Made by a program: the position numbers and the translations under genes. Shown in pieces: positions 56,854 to 64,000 of a stretch of DNA of 64,000 nucleotides (position 1 is its first letter; each line of letters starts with the position of its first letter). The stretch spans positions 930,001-994,000 of the forward strand of contig NZ_JANQAH010000011.1 in NCBI RefSeq assembly GCF_024707125.1, given 5' to 3'. Source of the DNA: Devosia sp. Its GTDB lineage: Bacteria; Pseudomonadota; Alphaproteobacteria; Rhizobiales; Devosiaceae. The notes under the pieces are model-generated. The model saw only the letters and a list, made by a program, of their open reading frames with translations. It did not search any database and was not told the DNA's origin.

Positions 56854-57684
56854 TCAGAACTGCGCCGTCACCGGGTCCGAGCCAATGCGCCCATCGGCAG
56901 CATCGAGCCCGTTGATCGCGGCCTTGTCTTCGGCGCTCAGCGAGAAATCAAAAACATCAAAATTTTCGACGATGCGGCTCGGGGTCACCGACTTTGGAAT
57001 GACCACGAGGCCCTCCTCAATGTGCCAGCGAATGATGACCTGGGCCGGGCTCTTGCCGTGGCGCTGGGCGATGCCCGCGATCACCGGATTGTCGAGCATC
57101 TTGCCTTGGCCGAGCGGGCTCCAGCTTTCGGTGATGATCTTTTTCGGCTCATAGGCGGCGCGCAGCTTGCGCTGCTGGAAGCGCGGATGGAGCTGCACCT
57201 GATTGATGACGGGCAGCACGCCGGTGGCGTCGACGAGGTCGTCGATATAGGTGCCCTCAAAATTCGAGACACCGATGGAGCGGGCCTTGCCCTCTTCCTG
57301 AAGGCGGATCAGCGCCTTCCAGGTTTCCACATATTTGCCGCGATAGGCCGAAGGCCAGTGGATGAGGTAGAGGTCGACATAGTCGGTGCCCAAGCGCTTC
57401 AGGCTCGCATCCATGGCGTGCAGCGTCTGATCAAACCCCTGGTCGTCGTTCCACACCTTGGTGGTGAGGAAGATGTCGCCGCGGGCGACGCCCGACTTGA
57501 CGATCCCCTGCCCCACGCCCTCTTCGTTCTGATAAACGGCAGCGGTGTCGATATGGCGATAGCCCGCTTTCAACGCGGCATCGACGGCGGTGACGGCGAC
57601 GTCATTGGGTGTCTGCCAGACGCCGAGCCCGACCTGCGGAATGGAACGGCCATCATGGAAGGTCACGTGCGGTTGCGTGCTCAT
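56854..57684 (-). CDS. Aldo/keto reductase, 2,5-diketo-D-gluconate reductase-like
   Basis: NADPH-dependent reductase of 276 residues. Catalytic D/Y/K/H lie in HIDTAAVYQNE (about 44-54), LTTKVWND and YLIHWPSA. The C-terminal VIPKSVTPSRIVEN binds the cofactor phosphate. It resembles DkgA. The ATG at 57684 (MSTQPHVTF) is preferred over 57696. Confidence 0.9.
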   Translation of the reverse strand: MSTQPHVTFHDGRSIPQVGLGVWQTPNDVAVTAVDAALKAGYRHIDTAAVYQNEEGVGQGIVKSGVARGDIFLTTKVWNDDQGFDQTLHAMDASLKRLGTDYVDLYLIHWPSAYRGKYVETWKALIRLQEEGKARSIGVSNFEGTYIDDLVDATGVLPVINQVQLHPRFQQRKLRAAYEPKKIITESWSPLGQGKMLDNPVIAGIAQRHGKSPAQVIIRWHIEEGLVVIPKSVTPSRIVENFDVFDFSLSAEDKAAINGLDAADGRIGSDPVTAQF

Positions 57685-57890
57685 CTTTTCATCCAATGCT
57701 GTGGGAAGTTTAGGCTGAAGGACTCAACTTGATCGTCGTTTTACGATGAACGCGCCGCCCTGCCAAGTTCCAAAAAATCTACCATACAAGATCATCCTTT
57801 CGTCTGATAACCCAAGGTCTAATCGAACTCGCAAAAACGAAAGTCTAATCTCTGGCCATCACATTCCGACAGCAAGGCGCCAGAAATACG

Positions 57891-58919
57891 ATGACCAAGT
57901 CGCTCAATGCCATCGCTCAGAAGCTGATGACGCAAGGCCAGGGCATTCTTGCCGCTGACGAATCCGAAGGCACGATTGCCAAGCGCTTCGCCAAGATCAA
58001 CCTGCCCAATTCGCTCGACCTGCGCCGCGACTATCGCGAGATGCTGTTCCGCTCCACCGACGCGATGCGCAACTATATCTCCGGCGTCATCCTGACCGAA
58101 GAGACGCTGGAACAATCGGCCGCCGACGGCACCCCGTTCCGCGCCATTCTCGCCGATGTCGACACCATTCCCGGCATCAAGGTCGACCGCGGCGCCTTCC
58201 CCATGCCCGGCGATAGCGGTGAAAAGATCACCGAGGGCCTCGATGGCCTGCGCCAGCGCCTGACGCGCTATGCCGAACTCGGTGCCGGCTTTGCCAAGTG
58301 GCGTGCCGTGATCACCATCAATGACGTGGCTCCGACCCGCAACAATATCCGTGCCAATGCCCATGCGCTGGCACGCTATGCCATCCTCTGCCAGGAAGCC
58401 GGCATCGTGCCGGTGGTCGAGCCCGAGGTTGTCGGCGACGGCGATCCGGGCAATCACTCGCTCGAACGCTGCGCCCAGGTGACCGGCGAAGTCTTGGAAA
58501 ACGTCTTCAAGGAACTCCGCCTTGCCGGCGTCGATCTCTCGGGCATGCTGCTCAAGCCAAACATGGTGCTCCCCGGCGTCAATTCCCGCGATCGGCCTTC
58601 GGTGGAAGAAGTGGCCAAGCGCACGGTGGAAGTCCTCAAGGAACACGTGCCGGCGGCCGTGCCGGGTATTGCCTTCCTGTCCGGCGGTCAGACCGACGAA
58701 GAAGCGACAGGGCATCTCTCGGCCATGAACCGCATTCCGTTCAAGCCCTGGCCGATGACCTTCTCCTATGGTCGGGCCCTGCAGAACGTGGCCCTGCGCA
58801 CCTGGGCCGGTCGCCGCGAGAACTTCCCGGCCGCACAGGCCGCCTTCACCCACCGGGCTCACATGAACTCGCTCGCCGCCCTCGGCGAATGGACCAACGA
58901 GCTCGACCGGGCCGCTTAA
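57891..58919 (+). CDS. Fructose-bisphosphate aldolase, class I
   Basis: A 342-residue Schiff-base aldolase: ILAADESEGT (19-28), GAGFAKWRAV (K136), PVVEPEV (E177) and the Schiff-base Lys in GMLLKPNMVLPG (K222). The class I enzyme is unusual for bacteria in general but occurs in several alphaproteobacteria. It completes the tkt-gap-pgk-fba neighbourhood. A strong terminator follows. Confidence 0.93.
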   Translation: MTKSLNAIAQKLMTQGQGILAADESEGTIAKRFAKINLPNSLDLRRDYREMLFRSTDAMRNYISGVILTEETLEQSAADGTPFRAILADVDTIPGIKVDRGAFPMPGDSGEKITEGLDGLRQRLTRYAELGAGFAKWRAVITINDVAPTRNNIRANAHALARYAILCQEAGIVPVVEPEVVGDGDPGNHSLERCAQVTGEVLENVFKELRLAGVDLSGMLLKPNMVLPGVNSRDRPSVEEVAKRTVEVLKEHVPAAVPGIAFLSGGQTDEEATGHLSAMNRIPFKPWPMTFSYGRALQNVALRTWAGRRENFPAAQAAFTHRAHMNSLAALGEWTNELDRAA

Positions 58920-58950
58920 GTTTCCTCTCTGACGTCCCAACGTCACGACT

Positions 58951-58985
58951 GGCGCGCTCTTCTCCCGGAGCGCGCCTTTTCTTTT
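58951..58985 (+). terminator. Rho-independent terminator of the aldolase gene
   Basis: A 9-bp stem GGCGCGCTC (58951-58959) / GAGCGCGCC (58968-58976) is followed by TTTTCTTTT. Confidence 0.92.
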
Positions 58986-59097
58986 GGGCTTTTGGTGGCT
59001 CACATTGCCACCCCTTGCCCCATACCCTATTGGAGGCCGGTCCCTTTCTTGCCAAAATGGCATTTTACGGACACGCAGCGTCTTCTCCGGGAAATTC

Positions 59098-59703
59098 ATG
59101 GCTCCTCAGCTTTACCTCATCACGCCCGCCGATCCGGACCTTGCGCAGTTTCCGCGCCAGCTGATGGGCGTCCTGACCGGGCCTGAAGTCGCCGCCCTCC
59201 TCGTGCGCCGCGGCGCGCTCGCTGATGCCGCCTATGCAGAGCTGGCCGAGCAACTGGTGCAGATCGGCCAGGCGGCCGGCGCCGCGGTGCTGGTCGAGGA
59301 CGATGTTGCCCTGGCCCAGTCGATCGGCGCCGATGGCGTGCATGTCACGTCAGGCGGCGCCAAGGCCATTCGCGCTGCCACCGAAGCCCTGAAGCCCGAC
59401 GGCATTGTCGGGGCCGGCAATGTGCGGTCCCGCCACGATGCCATGAGCTTTGGCGAACTCGATGTCGACTATGTGATGTTTGGCCCGCTCGGCGGCGCCG
59501 TCGATCCGCAGGCGGCAGAACTCGCGCAATGGTGGGCCGAGACGTTTGAAGTGCCGGCCGTCCATTCCAATCCGGCCGCCGCGCCTGATGCCGCCGACGA
59601 GACCGGCGCCGAGTTTCTCGCACTCTCCGATTGTGTCTGGGCAAAGGGCGACCCGGCGGCTTCGCTGGCGGCCTTTGCTACAGCGCAGCAGGCCAAAGCA
59701 TGA
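59098..59703 (+). CDS. ThiE/TenI-like TIM-barrel protein
   Basis: A 201-residue protein of the thiamine-phosphate synthase superfamily (ALVEDDVALAQSIGADGVHV region, then VGAGNVRSRHDAM and VMFGPLGGA). The ThiE-specific GVHLGQ-type phosphate motif reads GVHVTSGG here, so true thiamine-phosphate synthase activity is doubtful. It is coupled to a Sel1 gene by a 4-base overlap. The ATG at 59098 gives MAPQLYLITP, the family start. Confidence 0.75.
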   Translation: MAPQLYLITPADPDLAQFPRQLMGVLTGPEVAALLVRRGALADAAYAELAEQLVQIGQAAGAAVLVEDDVALAQSIGADGVHVTSGGAKAIRAATEALKPDGIVGAGNVRSRHDAMSFGELDVDYVMFGPLGGAVDPQAAELAQWWAETFEVPAVHSNPAAAPDAADETGAEFLALSDCVWAKGDPAASLAAFATAQQAKA

Positions 59704-60896
59704 ACTGGCGCGCGCCGCTGCTGGCGCTCACCCTCGCCGCCCTGCCCGCTGCGGCCCTGGCCCAGGCCGAGGTACCGCCCCAGGGGCAGACCCAGTCGCA
59801 GGCGCAGACCGACGAAGCCCAATCCATTTCCAACGCCATTTTCGGCTCGGCTGATCCAGCCGACTACGCCTTTGGCGCCTTCCAGCGCGGCTATTTTCTG
59901 ACCGCGCTCGAGCTCGCTCTGCCCCGCGCCGAACAGGGCGATGCCGCGGCCCAGACCCTGATCGCCGAAATCTATTCAAAGGGCCTCGGGGTCGCCCAGA
60001 ATGCCGAGCGCGCTGCCGGCTGGTATCAGCTTGCCGCCAAGAACGGCGACAGGCTGGCGATCTTTGAGCTGGGCATGCTCTATCAGGACGGCTCGGGCGT
60101 GACGGAGGATCGCAGCCGCGCGGCCGAACTGTTCCGCGAGGCTGCCGACAAGGGCTATGCACCCGCCAAATACAACCTGGCTTTGCTCCACGTAGAAGGC
60201 ATCTATGCCGATCCGAGCCTGACCACGGCCGCTGCGCTGATGAAGGAAGCGGCCGATGCCGATCTGCCCGAAGCCCAGTATGACTATGGCTCGATGCTCA
60301 TCGAAGGCGCCGGTGTCGCCCCGGACGCGGTCGAAGGCGCCCGCTATATCGGCCTTGCCGCCGAGCAGGACCTGATCGCCGCCCAGATCGACTATGCGAC
60401 CCTGCTCTATCTGGGCCAGGGCATAGAACGCGATATCGAAGCGGCCGCCCGCTGGTATGAGGAGGCCGCCCAGGGCGGCAATCCCGTAGCGCAGAACCGC
60501 CTGGCAAAACTCGTGGCGGTTGGCGAAGGTACGGCGCTCGACCTCGAAACGGCGGCGATGTGGCGGGCGCTGGCGCGGCGCCAGGGCCTTTCCGACCCCT
60601 CGCTCGACCGGTTACTGGTCTCCATCCCCGCTGACGCCTTGGCGCGGGCCGAAGAACGCGCCCGCTTCTGGCCCTCGACCCCGCCCAGCATCGAGACCAT
60701 CGCCGAGATTCCGACGACGCCGAAGGTCTATGGCCCGCCCCTGCCGGCGCCGACCGACATGGAAAATGCCCCGAGCCGTGTGGTGCTGCCCAATGGCGTG
60801 ACCAATGCCAAACCACCCGCTCCGGCGCCCGTTACCCCCGCCCCGGAGACGGAACCGACTGAGCCGGCCACCACCGAACCGGCGCAAGACCCTTGA
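59700..60896 (+). CDS. Secreted Sel1-repeat protein
   Basis: A 398-residue exported protein. The signal peptide ends ALAQ (about 22), followed by six to seven Sel1-like repeats (GDAAAQTLIAEIYSKGLGVAQN and relatives, about 75-300) and a P/T-rich C-terminal tail. Such proteins act as scaffolds. The start overlaps the upstream gene stop by 4 bases. Confidence 0.88.
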   Translation: MNWRAPLLALTLAALPAAALAQAEVPPQGQTQSQAQTDEAQSISNAIFGSADPADYAFGAFQRGYFLTALELALPRAEQGDAAAQTLIAEIYSKGLGVAQNAERAAGWYQLAAKNGDRLAIFELGMLYQDGSGVTEDRSRAAELFREAADKGYAPAKYNLALLHVEGIYADPSLTTAAALMKEAADADLPEAQYDYGSMLIEGAGVAPDAVEGARYIGLAAEQDLIAAQIDYATLLYLGQGIERDIEAAARWYEEAAQGGNPVAQNRLAKLVAVGEGTALDLETAAMWRALARRQGLSDPSLDRLLVSIPADALARAEERARFWPSTPPSIETIAEIPTTPKVYGPPLPAPTDMENAPSRVVLPNGVTNAKPPAPAPVTPAPETEPTEPATTEPAQDP

Positions 60897-60966
60897 ACCC
60901 AGCCAAGTTCTGAGGCAAGAAGCCCGCCAAACTTTCAATTGAAGCGGCAGGGCACCGGCCCCACTT

Positions 60967-60997
60967 GCGCCGCGTCGGGACAAAATCCCGGCGGCGC
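60967..60997. other. Strong hairpin upstream of suhB
   Basis: GCGCCGC pairs with GCGGCGC, and CGGGA with TCCCG (2-base bulge), around a CAAAA loop, 33 bp before the suhB ATG. It lacks a T-run. It could be part of the Sel1 mRNA end or the suhB leader. I did not match it to a known RNA family. Confidence 0.4.
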
Positions 60998-61029
60998 TGC
61001 ATGAACCGCTTAAGCCAAGCGAGCAAACA

Positions 61030-61824
61030 ATGGCGCGTTCCGCCCTTCTCACCGTCATGGTCAACGCCGCCATCAAGGCCGGCAAGTCCCTGTCGCGCGA
61101 TTTCAACGAAGTCGAAAACCTGCAGGTGTCCCGCAAGGGCCCGGCCGATTTCGTGTCGAAGGCCGACCTTCGCGCCGAGCAGATCGTCTTTGACGAATTG
61201 CGCAAGGCCCGCCCGACTTACGCTTTCCTCATGGAAGAGGGCGGCGAAGTCGCCGGCACCGACGGCCAGCACACCTGGATCGTCGACCCGCTCGACGGCA
61301 CCACCAATTTCCTCCACTCCATTCCGCTCTTTGCCGTGGCCATCGCGCTGCAGCGCGGCGACGATATCGTCGCCTCGGTCATCTACAATCCGGTGATGGA
61401 CGAACTCTACACCGCCGAAAAGGGCGGCGGCGCCTGGCTCGCCGACCGCAAGCGCCTGCGCGTCGCCGAACGCCGCCATCTGTCCGACGCCGTGGTTGCC
61501 ACCGGCATCAAGACCCAGGGCACCTCCAATGACGGCCTGCAGCTTCGCCAGCTGAGCCATATCAATCCTGCCGTTGCCGGCATTCGCCGCTCGGGCTCGA
61601 TCGCCGTCGACATGGCCTGGCTCGCCTCCGGCCGCTTCGATGCGCTCTGGGAAGCTGGTTTGAAGCCCTGGGACGTGGCCCCGGGCCTGCTGATGGTCAA
61701 GGAAGCCGGCGGCCTCGTCACCGACTATGCCGGCCAGCCCGGTTCGGTCTGGAACGGCCAGATCGTCGCCGGCAACGAGACCCTGCACGGGGCCCTCTTC
61801 AAGCAGCTTCGTTCGGTTCAGTAA
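61030..61824 (+). CDS. suhB: Inositol monophosphatase family protein
   Basis: Mg-dependent phosphatase of 264 residues: FLMEEGGEV (E69/E70), WIVDPLDGTTNF (D86, D89) and WDVAPGLLMVKEAGG. Related SuhB proteins also act in rRNA processing. It is convergent with the next gene, with a 26-bp overlap of 3' ends. Confidence 0.93.
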   Translation: MARSALLTVMVNAAIKAGKSLSRDFNEVENLQVSRKGPADFVSKADLRAEQIVFDELRKARPTYAFLMEEGGEVAGTDGQHTWIVDPLDGTTNFLHSIPLFAVAIALQRGDDIVASVIYNPVMDELYTAEKGGGAWLADRKRLRVAERRHLSDAVVATGIKTQGTSNDGLQLRQLSHINPAVAGIRRSGSIAVDMAWLASGRFDALWEAGLKPWDVAPGLLMVKEAGGLVTDYAGQPGSVWNGQIVAGNETLHGALFKQLRSVQ

Positions 61825-62539
61825 CCTTCTGGTCGAGCACCAAGAGCTCGTCGAAGAAGTTCATATCCTCGAAGACACAAAAGGCCGGCGCCCGCAATTC
61901 GAGCACCGGGGCCCGCGCCCTGATGTCTTCGGTGACCTCGTCAAGCATCATCGCCCAGGCCGGCAGCCGCTCGTCCGCGATCCAGCGGATCGGATAGGCA
62001 AAGGTGATGTGGAACTGGTAGCGCTCGTGATCGGGATGGCGGTAGCCGAAGAGATCGGCAAACCGGTTCCGCCATTCGGCCATCGCCTTGCGGTCGGTTT
62101 CCCTCGCCCCTTCGACGATCAGCCCCGTTGGCACGGCCTGCACCAGTTCCACGGCAAAATCGGGTCCTTCGGCAAAGCCTTCGAGACGCTGCAACAATAG
62201 CGCGGTGACATCCGGCACCGGAGTATCGAGCGGCAGGTTTTCCGGCCAATAGGGCGCGGCACGACGACGGCCCAGCACACCCTGGAAGAGCGTCATATGG
62301 AGGCTCTGCGGCGCGGTGAATGCCAGGTTTTGGGCATCGGCCATGCCCAGATAACGCTGCCGCGCATCGAGAAGGGCCTCTTCGGTCGCGGTCTCGGGCT
62401 GGAGGTGACAAACCACCGTATTGCCCGGATCGGAGAGGAATGTGCCGGCCTCGTCATAGCGGGTGCCGAGATGGCTTGGCGCATCCGCATTGCTGGAAAG
62501 ACCGAAGTGAAGGGCGAGCTTTTCGGGGCTGATGGACAA
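61799..62539 (-). CDS. 2H phosphoesterase-like protein (DUF1868-like)
   Basis: A 246-residue protein with two HxT motifs, LHMTLF (H81) and FHITFAY (H177), the hallmark of 2H (RNA ligase/cyclic phosphodiesterase) enzymes, within a DUF1868-like frame. The substrate is unknown. It is convergent with suhB, with overlapping 3' ends. Confidence 0.82.
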   Translation of the reverse strand: MSISPEKLALHFGLSSNADAPSHLGTRYDEAGTFLSDPGNTVVCHLQPETATEEALLDARQRYLGMADAQNLAFTAPQSLHMTLFQGVLGRRRAAPYWPENLPLDTPVPDVTALLLQRLEGFAEGPDFAVELVQAVPTGLIVEGARETDRKAMAEWRNRFADLFGYRHPDHERYQFHITFAYPIRWIADERLPAWAMMLDEVTEDIRARAPVLELRAPAFCVFEDMNFFDELLVLDQKVTEPNEAA

Positions 62540-62704
62540 GGCGGGGCTCCGGCGGGCTGAATTGCCCCCGGCTTAGCGGGCCAAGACGAACCCGGCATGA
62601 CAGCCCAGCGTCAGAAACGTTAACCTTTTCCATTGTCACGCCATTCTGCCGCCTCTACTCTTCGCGCAGTTGATTTGCTGTGCGCGGGGCAAAGGTCAGG
62701 CACG

Positions 62705-63695
62705 ATGACGCAAGGTTACGATCCCTATCACCTCGCCAGTCCCACCGTTTACCTCGTCAAGATCGTCATTTTTTCTGGTGCTGATCGCCCTCGTGGCGGC
62801 GATCCTGTTCACCAATATCGTGACCTTTTTCTGGGCCAACCCGTTCATCAACTCGATGATCTTCTTCGCCCTCTTCATCGGCATCTTCCTCAGTTTCCGG
62901 CAGCTGTTCCGCCTCTTTCCCGAGGTGAAATGGGTCAACTCGCTCCAGGACGGCAATTCGGCCCAGGTACGCCCGCCGGTACTATTGGCCCCCGTCGCCG
63001 GTCTTCTGCGCGAACGCATTGGCGAGGCGGTCATTACGCCCACCTCCATGCGTTCCATTCTCGATTCGGTGGGCAATCGCCTCGATGAAGCCAAGGACAC
63101 CTCGCGCTACCTGACGGGCCTTCTGGTCTTCCTCGGCCTCATGGGGACCTTTTACGGCCTTTTGGAAACCGTGGGGTCAGTTGCCGGCGTCATCAACGCG
63201 CTCGACGTGACCTCGGCTGACAGCGCCTCGCTCTTTACCAATCTCAAGGAAGGCCTCGCCGCCCCGCTCGCCGGCATGGGCACCGCCTTTTCGTCCTCGC
63301 TCTTCGGCCTCGCCGGTTCGCTGATCCTGGGTTTTCTCGACCTGCAGACGAGCCAGGCGCAGAACGCCTTCTATACCGATCTCGAAGACTGGATGACCTC
63401 CATGACCGAGCTCGATCATCCGGTCAGCGCCATGCAGGCCAATGCCGGCGGCCCGGACATGCAGGCCATGATCGACAGCATCGGCGCCAGCATGCAGAGC
63501 CAGAATTCCTCGCAGAACGCCATCCGCGCCATGGCCGAACTGGCGCGCGGCATCGATGGGCTGGTCAAGCATATCCGTACCGAACAGGAAGACCTGCGCG
63601 CCTATATTACCGAACAGGGCGAGACCAATAGAAAGCTGCGCGACCTCATCGAGGCCATGCTCAACGAGACCGACAATTCCGAGCGCCGGGACTAG
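62705..63695 (+). CDS. MotA/TolQ/ExbB-like membrane protein, interrupted by a one-base frameshift
   Basis: From the ATG at 62705 (MTQGYDPYHLASPTVYLVKIVIF...) the reading frame breaks at a run of six T (62769-62774). With five T it continues as ...VIFLVLIALVAAILFTNIVTFFW and runs to 63695 (329 residues). The protein would have two N-terminal and two central transmembrane helices and a proton-channel core (GLLVFLGLMGTFYGLLETVG, then GMGTAFSSSLFGLAGS), plus a long cytoplasmic tail. It pairs with the next OmpA-like gene. As sequenced, only a GTG-started short form from 62778 is open. Confidence 0.85.
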
Positions 63696-63698
63696 GCC

Positions 63699-64000
63699 AT
63701 GGCATCGAGCCGCTCACGCCGCAGGGTAGAGGCCAATTACTGGCCGGGCTTCGTCGATGCCCTCTCAAGCCTGCTGCTCGTCATCATCTTCCTCCTGAGC
63801 CTCTTCATGCTCACCCAGTTCTTTCTGGGGCAGGAAATCCAGGGGCGGGACACGGCACTGTCGCGGCTCAATAGCCAGATCGCCGAACTGACCGAGCTGC
63901 TGCAACTCGAGCGCGCCAATTCCGACGATCTCACCGCACAATTGGCGACGCTGACGGCAACGCTGGCGACCGCTGACGCGCAGAACCAGAGCCTGACCAG
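63699..64000 (+). CDS. OmpA/MotB-like membrane protein, N-terminal part (cut by window edge)
   Basis: Begins 3 bp after the MotA-like gene with ATG at 63699 and stays open to the window edge. It has an N-terminal basic stretch, one transmembrane helix (about 18-42, DALSSLLLVIIFLLSLFML), and a coiled coil (about 60-100). The layout is that of the rhizobial MotB/OmpA partner of the upstream MotA-like protein, with the peptidoglycan-binding domain expected beyond the edge. Confidence 0.8.
   Translation, partial: MASSRSRRRVEANYWPGFVDALSSLLLVIIFLLSLFMLTQFFLGQEIQGRDTALSRLNSQIAELTELLQLERANSDDLTAQLATLTATLATADAQNQSLT

Noticed and set aside
60967..60997. Known suhB/mmgR-type small RNA upstream of suhB
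   Set aside because: A hairpin exists, but I could not match the sequence to that family, and there is no terminator T-run.
62705..64000. Zorya-type anti-phage system from the MotA/OmpA pair
   Set aside because: No associated helicase/nuclease (zorC, zorD or zorE) is visible, and the MotA-like protein matches the short housekeeping version. The downstream side is unseen.

Overview
The window is a chromosomal segment of an alphaproteobacterium, most likely of the order Hyphomicrobiales and plausibly Devosia or a close relative. That placement rests on inference, not on a search. The supporting signs are high GC, dense operons with ATGA-type overlaps, BioR control of bioY, a serC-type leader RNA, a MotA-like/OmpA-like gene pair, and DUF1284 and DUF4164 proteins. 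I see no prophage, insertion sequence, CRISPR array or rRNA. Almost everything is housekeeping. The accessory material is small: a toxin-antitoxin pair inside the ruv operon, an unusual MerR-ATPase fusion, and several families of intergenic repeats.

Layout. 1-3.1 kb: the 5' end of an AraC-type regulator divergent from an autotransporter. 3.1-7.3 kb: thiamine salvage, with thiN opposite a TPP riboswitch that leads thiB-thiP-thiQ. 7.3-12.8 kb: a frameshifted membrane protein of unknown function, purA, a DMT exporter and an aldo/keto reductase. 12.8-15.9 kb: the serine operon serC-serA with a structured leader and a tRNA 3' remnant between the genes. 15.9-17.7 kb: bioR, bioY and a DUF1284 gene, with BioR-like boxes. 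17.9-22 kb: a PQQ-type sugar dehydrogenase, a GAF histidine kinase divergent from a single-domain response regulator, a Q/G/N-rich small protein and a ClpP-like protein. 22-26.5 kb: a DnaJ/VWA pair, murB, a denD-like epimerase and an outer-membrane protein.

26.6-42.4 kb is one long minus-strand run. In transcription order it reads ruvC-ruvA-vapB-vapC-ruvB-metallophosphatase-nudix-ybgC-tolQ-tolR-tolA-tolB-pal-cpoB-tilS-ftsH-glmM. It links Holliday-junction processing, the Tol-Pal envelope machine, tRNA-Ile modification, membrane proteolysis and peptidoglycan precursor supply. 42.5-44.1 kb holds two adjacent diguanylate cyclases. 44.2-48.5 kb holds a tandem palindromic repeat array, yebC, a YmdB-type phosphatase, ygfA with 6S RNA upstream, and a GST-ArsR-SRPBCC operon. 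48.6-59 kb is a glycolysis/Calvin-type cluster (tkt-gap, pgk, class I fba, with zapA), interrupted by the MerR-ATPase gene and repeats. 59-64 kb has a ThiE-like protein, a Sel1 protein, suhB, a 2H phosphoesterase-like protein, and a MotA-like/OmpA-like pair whose second gene runs off the window.

Two genes (7343-9380 and 62705-63695) are each broken by one extra base in a homopolymer and read cleanly once it is removed. Sequencing error is the simplest explanation. The most unusual non-coding signals are a family of 25-bp palindromes whose arms differ between copies yet stay perfectly self-complementary, and a family of C-rich inverted-repeat elements, one of which appears to supply the ribosome-binding site and start codon of thiP.
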